This document shows, piece after piece, positions 1 through 6,963 of a stretch of 11,925 bases of DNA; within the stretch, counting starts at the first letter, position 1, and the number at the start of each line of letters is the position of its first letter. The translations under genes and the position numbers were made by a program. Source of the DNA: Bacteroidales bacterium (GTDB lineage Bacteria; Bacteroidota; Bacteroidia; Bacteroidales; P3); the NCBI GenBank assembly GCA_017507285.1, contig JAFWBF010000039.1:1-11925 (forward strand), given 5' to 3'. The notes below the pieces were generated by a model. It was not told where the DNA came from. It saw only the letters and a program-made list of their open reading frames with translations, and ran no database searches.

Positions 1-886
1 ACTTTAAAGTCCAGAACATATTCATAACATTGCTTAGCATAAAGAAGAGCGAACGCAAGCCCAATATGGCAAATATGTTGGAGAAGAATACGATAAAGGG
101 GTCTTGTGTAACAGAGAATACGGCCGGTATTGAGTCTACAGCAAATATCACATCAGAAAATTCGATAACCAAAAGCACTACAAAGAGTGGAGTGATATAG
201 CGTTTGCCGTCAATACGGCAGAAGAAATCGTGGCCATGACCTTGGGGATGCAGACGGAAATACTTGGAACAGAAACGTACCATTGGGTGCTTTTCGGTAT
301 CTATCTTCTCGTCGTTTTTGTCGAAAAACATCTTTATACCCGATATTACCAATATAGCTCCAAACACTGCCAATATCCAAGAGAACTTTTGGATAAGAGC
401 GGCACTTGCAAAAATGAAAACAAAACGCAACACTATGGCACCTATAATACCCCAAAATAGCACACGATGATAGTACTTTTGGTCTATACCGAAGCTAACG
501 AATATCATAATCATAACAAAGATATTATCGATAGAAAGGGCTTTTTCCAACAAATAACCGGTAAGGTATTCGAGAGTCATTGTATTTCGATACATATCCA
601 TATTGGCCTCAAACCCCAACGAAGCATCGAGGGCAAGGTTGTGGCCATACTTGATATTTATGGCCTCGAGCTGCTCCATGGTGTTGATACCATGAATCCA
701 TTCGGCACAAAAATATATAACCACTGCAAAAACCAGTGCCAGCGAAATCCATACACATGTCCATGCAGTGGCCTCTTTAAACGAAATAACATGGTCTTTT
801 TTATGAAAGACACCCAAATCGAGCACCAGCATAAGGGTAACTAAAACCAAGAAACCTCCAAAAAACAGAATCTCATTTACATTCAT
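1..886 (-). CDS. TerC/Alx-family integral membrane protein (partial, C-terminus cut by window edge)
   Basis: I translated this frame by hand from an ATG at 886-884; it stays open for 295 codons to the left edge, so only the C-terminal end is missing. The family consists of multi-span inner-membrane proteins linked to tellurite resistance and, for Alx, manganese export. Several hydrophobic segments are visible (about 5-24, 43-61, 118-134, 142-163, 168-186, 231-253, 263-285). Family signatures are present: LDLGVFH (21-27), LEKALSIDNIFV (113-124) and EFSDVIFAVDSIPA (242-255), with acidic residues D23, E114, D120, D245 and D251 inside membrane segments. A His-rich cytoplasmic-type loop (HPQGHGHD, 213-220) follows residue 190. 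The gene starts 23 bases after the TPR gene and is probably cotranscribed with it. No Shine-Dalgarno is visible. Family assignment is firm; the transported ion is not known from sequence. Confidence 0.93.
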   Translation of the reverse strand, partial: MNVNEILFFGGFLVLVTLMLVLDLGVFHKKDHVISFKEATAWTCVWISLALVFAVVIYFCAEWIHGINTMEQLEAINIKYGHNLALDASLGFEANMDMYRNTMTLEYLTGYLLEKALSIDNIFVMIMIFVSFGIDQKYYHRVLFWGIIGAIVLRFVFIFASAALIQKFSWILAVFGAILVISGIKMFFDKNDEKIDTEKHPMVRFCSKYFRLHPQGHGHDFFCRIDGKRYITPLFVVLLVIEFSDVIFAVDSIPAVFSVTQDPFIVFFSNIFAILGLRSLFFMLSNVMNMFWTLK

Positions 887-909
887 AGACTAATCAATTT
901 TAGTATTTA

Positions 910-2757
910 TTATTTGTTATAGTTATTACTCTTCAACTTGTTATATCTTTTACGTGCTTCCACCACATATAGGCTTGCCGAATAGTCCAAAAGTATCCGT
1001 TCGTAATACTCCTTTGCTTTGTCGGGATTGTTCAGCTTTGTTTCGTTCAGATCGCCCAATAGGAACAATGCGTCATCGGCAAGTATGTCGTGGCCATAAA
1101 AGTTTGCCACGGTTTGAAGTAACGAATCAGCTTGTATAAAATTGTTTTGTTTGATAGATATTTGTGCTTTTCGCATAAGAATCTCGTCAAACAAAGCGTG
1201 CGATATGTTTATCTGCAGTATTGAATCAAAGTATTTCCAAGCCTCGCCAAGCTTGTTTTGGTATATCAGCAAATCGGCTTTGGCAAAATATTCCAACGAT
1301 ACGTATGTGCTATCATCCTCCATATTATCGCTTATCAGTAATGATAGTTCCATGGCATCGTTGGCCACCAGCTTGGAAGTTGAAGCCCTAAGCACATCCA
1401 GCTGCGACTTTGCCCACTCAAAGTCGCCTTTGTAGTAGGACAGTTTGGCATTCTTAAGCTTTGCCAACGCCCCTATTATATCACTCTTATTGGCTTTTTC
1501 CACCTGCATATATAGCAGTGCCGACTCCCACATCTCGCCACCAAATATCAGTATATCGCCGAGTTCCAACTTTACCGCATCAATATCCTTGCGTGCCACA
1601 CCTTTCATATCAATAATTTCATACAATATATCGGCCGACTTTTGGATATCATACACATGAAAGGCCAATATATTGGCATAGTTACGCATTATGGGTATGG
1701 TTTGAACGTTTTTGCCCAATTCGGCAAAGGTGCGTTCGTACTCGCCTACCAACGTTGATAGTTCTTTGGCCGATATGGTATAGTTCTTGTTAATCATATT
1801 AAACTTTACGCCCAACAGCTCCACACGACTTTTGATGTAATAGGGATTATCGTTGCCTTTCTTTATAATATAGTTATATCCCTGTACAGCCACATCGTAA
1901 GCCTCGTTTGATTTGGCTATCGAAGCCACTTTATAAACCTGCTCGGCATTACCTTCGGGAAAGCGCATATCCACGGCTTTGGCCTGCTTGAAAGCAAAGT
2001 CGAAATCCTTCTGCTGAACCGAAAACCATATCATCATATCCAATAAGGTGGCATTGTTTGGCGATTTCTGCAATCGGGCAACCAACGAATTGCGAAGGCT
2101 TTCGACAAGTTTGGGATTGTCCGTTTGGGTCATCGAACGCTGCAGAAAAACTTGCATCTGCGATTTCATAGCCGGATTGAGCTCCAAAAAGTCGAGGTAC
2201 TCCCGCATCATATCGTCGTATCTACCACTTTTCTCGTACAAAGTGGCTATTTCAAATACAAAGAATTGATTATTGTTGTTCATCTTCTTGCGGGCGGCAA
2301 GATAGGTTTCGATGGCATAGCTATATAGCTCCACATTTTCAAAAGCCGAAGCCAACGACGAAATCTGTTGCACATTGGGGTTCATCTTCTCAATAGCTTT
2401 GGCAAAAGCTTTCTCGGCCTTCGACTTCTTGCCTTCGCACAAATATACATAACCCAAATCGACATACAAATTCAGGTTTTTAGGTTCTTTCTTCATTTGC
2501 CGTTCCACAAGCCTATTGGCATCGCGGTAACGCTCCAGTTTTATATACGAGGTAAGCAACTGCTGATAATAAAACTTGTTTTGCGATTTTTCGAAGAAAC
2601 GTTCGTACAATTCGGCAGCCTTATCGTACTCCTTGTTGCGGAAAAAATACTCGGCCGTTTGTATCTCCTGGTCACTTTGTGCCAAAGACACTGCCGAAAA
2701 CATCAGCAACATTAGCATACACAGCAGCTTGTTTCCTATCCTTATATTAGCAATCAT
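910..2757 (-). CDS. Secreted tetratricopeptide-repeat (TPR) protein
   Basis: A 615-residue protein with a likely Sec signal peptide: basic start (IRIGNK), hydrophobic core (LLCMLMLLMFSAVSLA) and a probable cut near A26/Q27. There is no cysteine at the expected lipobox position, so it is probably periplasmic and not a lipoprotein. The mature chain is almost entirely helical repeats. TPR-like units are clearest at the N-terminus (about 30-130, e.g. AEYFFRNKEYDKAAELYERF) and at the C-terminus (about 480-610, e.g. LADDALFLLGDLNETK and KAKEYYERILLDYSASLYV). The C-terminal part resembles the TPRs of BamD/YbgF-type envelope proteins. TPRs are protein-protein scaffolds, so no enzymatic role is implied. 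It lies 85 bases after the M20 gene and 23 before the TerC gene on the same strand. The partner protein cannot be inferred. Confidence 0.9.
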   Translation of the reverse strand: MIANIRIGNKLLCMLMLLMFSAVSLAQSDQEIQTAEYFFRNKEYDKAAELYERFFEKSQNKFYYQQLLTSYIKLERYRDANRLVERQMKKEPKNLNLYVDLGYVYLCEGKKSKAEKAFAKAIEKMNPNVQQISSLASAFENVELYSYAIETYLAARKKMNNNNQFFVFEIATLYEKSGRYDDMMREYLDFLELNPAMKSQMQVFLQRSMTQTDNPKLVESLRNSLVARLQKSPNNATLLDMMIWFSVQQKDFDFAFKQAKAVDMRFPEGNAEQVYKVASIAKSNEAYDVAVQGYNYIIKKGNDNPYYIKSRVELLGVKFNMINKNYTISAKELSTLVGEYERTFAELGKNVQTIPIMRNYANILAFHVYDIQKSADILYEIIDMKGVARKDIDAVKLELGDILIFGGEMWESALLYMQVEKANKSDIIGALAKLKNAKLSYYKGDFEWAKSQLDVLRASTSKLVANDAMELSLLISDNMEDDSTYVSLEYFAKADLLIYQNKLGEAWKYFDSILQINISHALFDEILMRKAQISIKQNNFIQADSLLQTVANFYGHDILADDALFLLGDLNETKLNNPDKAKEYYERILLDYSASLYVVEARKRYNKLKSNNYNK

Positions 2758-2842
2758 TATCCTACAGCATTCCTTATTTATGTTCTACAAATTGATAAAT
2801 AACACGTTTTTACCGTTTTTATTTTGCACCACCGTTATTTTT

Positions 2843-4000
2843 CTATCTCCCATGGGGTGTTCCCCTCCCCCCTACAAGTTGATATGATAGTGCAATGGAA
2901 TACAAAAACATTGCTGCATCTTCTATCAGTCCGTCGGGAAAATCGTAGGCAGGATGATGCAGTTCCATACAGTCCTCGCCTGCACCTATTCCCATAAAAG
3001 CCCCTTTGTAGGCAGTAAGGTATTCGGCAAAATCCTCCGACCAACGAAACGGAATGTCCAAAGTATATATCTTTTTGTTTTGCTTGGAAGCCAACATTAG
3101 TAGTCGGTCCACATTTTCATCGGTGTTCTCTACTGCCGAGAAAGGCTCGCGATAATCAACCGATAGGGTCAAACCATAATGTTTTGCAACCATATTCAGC
3201 CGAACATTCATATATTCCAACAGTTCCGACATTTTTTTGTTTGAATAAGCCCTAAGGGTAAACATCAGTTCGGCATCGCCGGCCGAGGTACCGAAAGCCA
3301 CCTCTCCTATACGGGTATAGATAAGGGTTGATTGCTGAAAATCGGTGGGCGAACAATGGGCAGCGTTATAGTCGTTCATAAGCCTTATCATGTCAGCTAC
3401 AGCCATTGCAGGGTTTATACCTTCTTCGGGATGAGCGGCATGAGTTTGCCGCCCCACCATTGTTATAGCCACCCCTACCGATGCAGCTGCAAAAGTTCCC
3501 TTTTTCAGTACCACACTACCAAGGGAATATTGGGGAAGATTATGAAACCCATATATTGCATCAATGCCATACCCATCCAACACACCCGACTCCAATATTC
3601 GTGTAGCCCCTTTACCCGTCTCCTCTTCAGCTTGGAATATCAAGACAATATTAACGTTTGAACGCTCGGTCGCCACCACCTCTGCCAACCGCAACAATAT
3701 GGCGGTATGCCCATCGTGGCCACATTTGTGCGACACCCCCTCTTGCTCAGACCTATAGTCTACAGCCAATGTTTCGCTTATGGGCAAGGCATCAATATCG
3801 GCCCTAAAAGCCACGGTGGCATATCGGTCAGACCTATACCATGCCGCCACCAGTCCATACCCCCCCACATTGGTATGCAAATGTGTAGGCTTTAAGGCCT
3901 GCAAATAGCGGACCAATATATCATGCGTATACTTTTCCATGCCCGAAAGTTCGGGATGGGAATGCAACAAATGACGTATAGCAACAATGTCGTTCAGCAT
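2843..4000 (-). CDS. M20D-family metallo-amidohydrolase (N-acyl amino acid / hippurate hydrolase type)
   Basis: A 385-residue protein of usual length for the family. It opens with the typical IRHLLHSHPELSG (8-20), which supports the start at 4000. Further signatures are FRADIDALPI (65-74), HKCGHDGH (91-98), QAEEETGKGA (123-132), GFHN (151-154) and HHPAYDFPD (348-356). By family knowledge C93, H95, E127, H153 and one of H348/H349 bind the two catalytic metal ions, and the adjacent Glu is the general base. A lid/dimerisation domain lies around 165-280 (QTHAAHP at 185-191). Such enzymes cleave N-acyl or N-aryl amides of amino acids in the cytoplasm; the substrate is not determinable here. No signal peptide is seen. 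The gene begins 15 bases after aroB ends, so the two are probably cotranscribed. The short tail after residue 374 (VGGRGTPHGR) is encoded by a C-rich stretch on the plus strand and looks non-conserved. Confidence 0.93.
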   Translation of the reverse strand: MLNDIVAIRHLLHSHPELSGMEKYTHDILVRYLQALKPTHLHTNVGGYGLVAAWYRSDRYATVAFRADIDALPISETLAVDYRSEQEGVSHKCGHDGHTAILLRLAEVVATERSNVNIVLIFQAEEETGKGATRILESGVLDGYGIDAIYGFHNLPQYSLGSVVLKKGTFAAASVGVAITMVGRQTHAAHPEEGINPAMAVADMIRLMNDYNAAHCSPTDFQQSTLIYTRIGEVAFGTSAGDAELMFTLRAYSNKKMSELLEYMNVRLNMVAKHYGLTLSVDYREPFSAVENTDENVDRLLMLASKQNKKIYTLDIPFRWSEDFAEYLTAYKGAFMGIGAGEDCMELHHPAYDFPDGLIEDAAMFLYSIALSYQLVGGRGTPHGR

Positions 4001-4015
4001 AACGGAATTATAGTT

Positions 4016-5089
4016 TTATTTCCCAATCTTAGCCAAATGCATAAGGGCATCGCACACTTCGGTATCGCCAACCACAACGTCTATGGCTGCTTGGCCTATG
4101 GCTTGCAAAAGCACACAACGTATTTCGCCATCTGCGTTTTTCTTATCGGCATAAACGTACGACAGCAATTCTTCCATATCCTTCAACTTATAAGCAGGCA
4201 TAGCCACCAACGACGAGAGCAATGACGCCAATTCATCATACCGGGCCTTATCAAACCCCATCTTCTTGACGGACAAATACGTTTCGGCCACGATACCTAT
4301 ACCTACAGCCTCGCCATGCGACAGCGGATTTTGGTCGTGGGCCAGCGAAAAACTTTCTATGGCATGACCCAACGTATGGCCAAAGTTGAGCATCTTGCGT
4401 AGTCCGGTATCATAAGGGTCTTCTTTCACTATAGCTGTCTTTATCAGAGCTGCAGCCTTTATCACATCATTGCCAAGCACGGGAGTATCGGCTTTCAACA
4501 TCGAGCAGAATGAGGCATAGAGCTCTGCATCGCCTATCATCAAGGTTTTGAGTAGTTCGCATAAGCCCGACACCCATTCCTTGCGAGGCAAGGTGTTCAA
4601 AAAGTCGGGGTCGACACACACAACTTCGGGCTGATGAAAGAAGCCTATCTGATTCTTAACCATTCCAATATTTACCGCCGTCTTACCCCCTATCGAAGCA
4701 TCAACCATACCCAACAGAGTAGTGGGAATGTTGATATATCGGATACCACGTTTGAAACCTGCGGCAACAAATCCGCCCAAATCGCTAACCATGCCCCCGC
4801 CAAGATTTACAAGTATACAATCTCTATCGGCCGACATGTCCAAAAGAGCCTGCCACAGCTGCGAAGCAATATCCAAAGTTTTGTTGGCTTCGCCACTCTC
4901 TATCTCCAAAAATTCCGATTCTTGAAGAGCTTCAACCTTCGATACTAGCAACGCCAAACAATGTTCGCTTGTGTTTTCGTCGGTAAGTATATAATATTTA
5001 GCCGATGCATACTTCGGCATTTTTAGCAACCTATTTAACTGAGACAATGCCGATTGTCTTGATGGTAATAACAACTTTGTAGTTTTCAT
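4016..5089 (-). CDS. aroB: 3-dehydroquinate synthase
   Basis: A 357-residue enzyme that converts DAHP to 3-dehydroquinate with loss of phosphate, using NAD and zinc; this is the second step of the shikimate pathway, in the cytoplasm. The NAD-binding stretch GGGMVSDLGGFVAAGFKRG (97-115) and the active-site run IPTTLLGMVDASIGGKTAVN (121-140) are nearly canonical. Zinc ligands are placed at E178 (GLCELLK), H238 (NFGHTLGH) and H258 (SHGEAVG), with K181 and H242 as substrate contacts. The segment after E178 (LLKTLMI) departs from the common pattern in which a Tyr or His follows the Lys, a minor divergence. The start at 5089 has a good promoter about 20 bases upstream and no better in-frame alternative. 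It is the first gene of the leftward unit. No other shikimate gene is in the window. Confidence 0.97.
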   Translation of the reverse strand: MKTTKLLLPSRQSALSQLNRLLKMPKYASAKYYILTDENTSEHCLALLVSKVEALQESEFLEIESGEANKTLDIASQLWQALLDMSADRDCILVNLGGGMVSDLGGFVAAGFKRGIRYINIPTTLLGMVDASIGGKTAVNIGMVKNQIGFFHQPEVVCVDPDFLNTLPRKEWVSGLCELLKTLMIGDAELYASFCSMLKADTPVLGNDVIKAAALIKTAIVKEDPYDTGLRKMLNFGHTLGHAIESFSLAHDQNPLSHGEAVGIGIVAETYLSVKKMGFDKARYDELASLLSSLVAMPAYKLKDMEELLSYVYADKKNADGEIRCVLLQAIGQAAIDVVVGDTEVCDALMHLAKIGK

Positions 5090-5110
5090 TTGTATAGAAA
5101 TTTCAGACTA

Positions 5111-5143
5111 CAAAAGTACACATTTTTTATGATATACCACAAA
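5111..5143 (-). promoter_or_regulatory. Bacteroidota-type promoter for aroB
   Basis: On the minus strand TTTG (5143-5140) is followed after 21 bases by TACTTTTG (5118-5111), matching the Bacteroidota primary sigma consensus TTTG - 19 to 21 - TAnnTTTG. Transcription should start near 5105, leaving a leader of only about 15 bases before the aroB ATG. It probably serves the whole aroB, M20, TPR, TerC unit. Confidence 0.75.
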
Positions 5144-5504
5144 AATGTTTACACCCTACCACAACTACAATTATACCCTATTGCAAATACATTCACATTT
5201 ATGGTATAAAATATACATAAAGCAGTAGCCAAATTTGCCTCCCGACTCCGACGAATTTTCCTAGTGATCTAGATTCGTCTCCATACCGAAGTAGCAAAAT
5301 CTCCATACCGAAGCAAATTTTAGGCACCTCACATCAAGCATATTCTTTGCCCCTCACAAAAGTAAAAAGGCGCACTTATAACACATCGAAAAAAAACATC
5401 AAATGCAGATTTAATTGCTAAAAAAGAAAAATAATTTGCAGTAGCACGTAAGATTTTGCCCAAAACCCTTACTAATAGATTAGAAATTTAAAATATTTAT
5501 TGAG
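5144..5504. other. Gene-free stretch between divergent aroB and the Cys/His-repeat gene
   Basis: No credible coding frame is seen. The stretch holds the upstream side of the aroB promoter, two ACCCTA-type motifs (5151-5160 and 5173-5181), the structured repeat element at 5231-5320, and an AT-rich leader before the gene at 5505. I could not find a convincing TTTG / TAnnTTTG promoter for that gene; the nearest candidates (TAATTTG near 5432 and ATTTTG near 5453) are off consensus. It may instead use an alternative sigma factor, possibly the one encoded at 6080. Confidence 0.5.
5231..5320. repeat. Nested inverted and direct repeats of unknown function
   Basis: The element is bounded by an 8-base inverted pair, AAATTTGC (5231-5238) and GCAAATTT (5313-5320). 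Inside lies an imperfect hairpin: GACGAAT (5250-5256) pairs with ATTCGTC (5273-5279), and inner CTAG (5261-5264) pairs with CTAG (5269-5272) around a TGAT loop. It is followed by two copies of TCTCCATACCGAAG (5278-5291 and 5300-5313), 22 bases apart. It matches no element I recognise, and could be a small structured RNA, an operator array or a decayed intergenic repeat. Confidence 0.55.
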
Positions 5505-5951
5505 ATGAAGAAATTAATTGCATTGGCAACAGCTATCTGCCTATCGTTCGGAGTAGCAGTAGCTCAACAACAAGTTGCCCAACAAAAAGAAGTAAAAACC
5601 GAAAAAACACACAAATGCTCGCACGATGGTAAAGATAAAGACCACAAGTGTAGCAAAGACGCTAAAGCTAAAGACCACAAATGCTCGCACAATGGCAAAG
5701 ACCACAAATGTAGCAAGGATGCTAAAGCTAAAGACCACAAATGCTCACACGATGGTAAAGACCACAAATGCAGCAAAGACGCTAAAGCTAAAGACCACAA
5801 ATGCTCGCACGATGGTAAAGACCACAAATGTAGCAAGGATGCTAAAGAACGTAAATGTTGTAACCCAAAAGAATGTTGCAAAGATCCTAAATGTTGCAAA
5901 GACGGAGTATGCAAACAAGAAGTAGGAAAATGCTGCAAAGAGAAAAAATAA
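5505..5951 (+). CDS. Secreted Cys/His/Lys-rich tandem-repeat protein, probable metal binder
   Basis: A 148-residue protein that I do not recognise as a named family. A Sec signal peptide is clear: KK, a hydrophobic core (LIALATAICLSFGVAVA) and an AVA cleavage site after residue 20. Residues 36-112 hold eight HKCS tetrapeptides (36, 47, 58, 67, 78, 87, 98, 107) with spacing that alternates 9 and 11 residues, so the true unit is about 20 residues of the form HKCSHDGKDHKCSKDAKAKD. The tail (117-148) is different: CC pairs at 118, 124, 130 and 143 plus C136. The mature protein has 17 Cys and 12 His, and much Lys and Asp. This composition suggests a periplasmic or extracellular metal-chelating, metallothionein-like protein; that is inference from composition. 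It lies 128 bases before the ECF sigma operon on the same strand, with a hairpin between. Confidence 0.85.
   Translation: MKKLIALATAICLSFGVAVAQQQVAQQKEVKTEKTHKCSHDGKDKDHKCSKDAKAKDHKCSHNGKDHKCSKDAKAKDHKCSHDGKDHKCSKDAKAKDHKCSHDGKDHKCSKDAKERKCCNPKECCKDPKCCKDGVCKQEVGKCCKEKK
5610..5843 (+). repeat. In-gene tandem repeat, 60-base period
   Basis: Units start at 5610 (66 bases, with two extra codons), 5676, 5736 and 5796. They are nearly identical at the DNA level and each encodes two HKCS motifs. The second and fourth share synonymous variants (TGTAGCAAGGATGCT) that differ from the third, which points to recent duplication or conversion of 60-base blocks. Because 60 is divisible by three, copy-number change keeps the frame, so length polymorphism between strains is plausible. 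Confidence 0.9.
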
Positions 5952-5956
5952 AATAG

Positions 5957-5993
5957 TTTGTTGTCTCTACAAAGAATAATTTTTGTATCTTTG
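5957..5993 (+). promoter_or_regulatory. Probable promoter of the ECF sigma operon
   Basis: TATCTTTG (5986-5993) fits the TAnnTTTG box of the primary Bacteroidota sigma factor. Upstream, TTG (5961-5963, spacer 22) or TTTG (5957-5960, spacer 25) could be the partner element; both spacings are longer than ideal. Transcription would start near 6000, inside the palindrome that follows, with a leader of about 80 bases to the sigma start. Confidence 0.55.
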
Positions 5994-6028
5994 CGAAAGG
6001 ATTTTTGCTAGTGCAATTATCCTTTCGC
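5993..6028 (+). terminator. Perfect-arm hairpin: terminator of the repeat gene and/or operator of the sigma operon
   Basis: GCGAAAGGAT (5993-6002) pairs perfectly with ATCCTTTCGC (6019-6028). Inside, TTGC (6005-6008) pairs with GCAA (6013-6016) around a TAGT loop, with T-T mismatches between the two stems. A short TTTAT follows. It lies 42 bases after the stop of the Cys/His-repeat gene, so it is a good terminator candidate. Its first base is the last base of the predicted promoter box, so it could also act as a DNA palindrome bound by a regulator. Confidence 0.6.
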
Positions 6029-6079
6029 TTTATAGTAGAAACGATTACATAAAAATACTTAGAGACTTCACACAGTTTA

Positions 6080-6622
6080 ATGACAGAAAAAGAACTAATA
6101 CAAGCATTAAAGAACAATAATCCCGAAGCATTCAAATATGTTTACGAACAGTATTATAACAAGATAAAACACCTGTGTTATGGTATCGTAAACAATCCCG
6201 AAGATGCGGAAGATTTGGCACAAGAAGTCTTTATAGACTTGTATAACTCTATTTCACGTTTTCGAGGGGATTCAAAATTAAGCACTTGGATACACCGAAT
6301 AGCACTGAATAAGTCATACACTTTTGTTCAGAAAAAGAAGTTTAAGGACATATTTACAAAATTGGAAGAAAAACTAACACAACATGCAGACAAAGTAGAA
6401 GACGAAGACCAAAAAACTAAGCAGATAAACGACCTACACAAGGCAATAAAAGCACTACCCGCCAGACAAGCCAAGGCTTTTACGCTTTTCTACTACGAAG
6501 GCATTCCACAAAAAGAGATAGTAGAAATTATGAAATTGGAATCGGTATCTACAGTAGAACAATTGATATTTAGAGCAAAACAGAAAATAAAGCAAACCAT
6601 GTCGTTGAACGAAGACGAATAG
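6080..6622 (+). CDS. ECF-subfamily RNA polymerase sigma factor
   Basis: A 180-residue group 4 sigma factor containing only regions 2 and 4. Region 2 spans about 10-87, with the core-binding and promoter-melting pattern NPEDAEDLAQEVFIDLY (39-55) and FRGDSKLSTWIHRIALN (61-77). A charged linker with many Asp and Glu (104-113) leads to region 4 (about 118-173), with LPARQAKAFTLFYYEG (126-141) and the helix-turn-helix VSTVEQLIFRAKQKIK (156-171). Length is normal and no extra C-terminal domain is fused. The start is supported by the preceding promoter and by alignment of KNNNPEAF with the usual N-terminus. It is followed within 21 bases by the small membrane protein and then the Spy/CnrX-like protein, the standard sigma, anti-sigma, sensor order. 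Its target promoters are unknown; the neighbouring repeat gene is a natural candidate. Confidence 0.96.
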   Translation: MTEKELIQALKNNNPEAFKYVYEQYYNKIKHLCYGIVNNPEDAEDLAQEVFIDLYNSISRFRGDSKLSTWIHRIALNKSYTFVQKKKFKDIFTKLEEKLTQHADKVEDEDQKTKQINDLHKAIKALPARQAKAFTLFYYEGIPQKEIVEIMKLESVSTVEQLIFRAKQKIKQTMSLNEDE

Positions 6623-6643
6623 AAACAAGAAAAATATACGACT

Positions 6644-6949
6644 ATGAAAAATAATGAATTCAACAGTTTGCTAATAGAAACCATAGCAAACGACAAGGCA
6701 GTTATACATACAAACGAGAACTCGTTTGCTACACTCTGCTCAAAGATTGAAAAACAACATACAACAGAGTTGAGACACCAAAAAATTGTAAGCCGTGGCA
6801 TACTACCTATAGTTATAGCCACCATGTTGCTGAATATCGGCTTCCTATTCTTCGATATCAACGACAATCAAACAATGACTACATTTGCCGAAGAAAACTA
6901 TATTAGCACATCGGCATATTATTTCTCGGAAATACTAATAAACGAATAA
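6644..6949 (+). CDS. Small single-span membrane protein, candidate anti-sigma factor
   Basis: A 101-residue protein with no domain I recognise. Residues 1-50 are polar and probably cytoplasmic, residues 52-70 (GILPIVIATMLLNIGFLFF) form one membrane span, and about 30 residues lie outside, ending in EILINE. Basic residues just before the span (RHQKIVSR) support an N-in topology. Position directly after an ECF sigma gene, short cytoplasmic head and single span all match the layout of CnrY-type anti-sigma factors, where the N-terminal segment wraps the sigma factor. The role is inferred from context and topology only. It lacks the His-x3-Cys-x2-Cys signature of zinc anti-sigma factors; only C32 is present in the cytoplasmic part. 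It starts 21 bases after the sigma stop and ends 14 before the next gene, so cotranscription is near certain. Confidence 0.75.
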   Translation: MKNNEFNSLLIETIANDKAVIHTNENSFATLCSKIEKQHTTELRHQKIVSRGILPIVIATMLLNIGFLFFDINDNQTMTTFAEENYISTSAYYFSEILINE

Positions 6950-6963
6950 AACACATACATACA

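Noticed and set aside
210..844. Small plus- and minus-strand open frames at 210-455, 230-460 and 467-844
   Set aside because: They lie inside the TerC-family gene on the minus strand, which shows strong family motifs over the whole stretch.
2862..2872. C-run near the end of the M20 gene as a possible frameshift or slippage site
   Set aside because: All family motifs are upstream and in frame, and the tail after residue 374 is not expected to be conserved, so there is no sign that the frame is wrong.
5610..5843. CRISPR array
   Set aside because: Units are contiguous, without unique spacers, and are in-frame coding sequence.
5564..5938. Open frames across the repeat gene on the minus strand (5564-5938) and in another plus frame (5626-5925)
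   Set aside because: The 60-base repeat period is a multiple of three, which keeps all frames open. The plus frame at 5505 has a signal peptide and ordered Cys/His pattern; the others do not.
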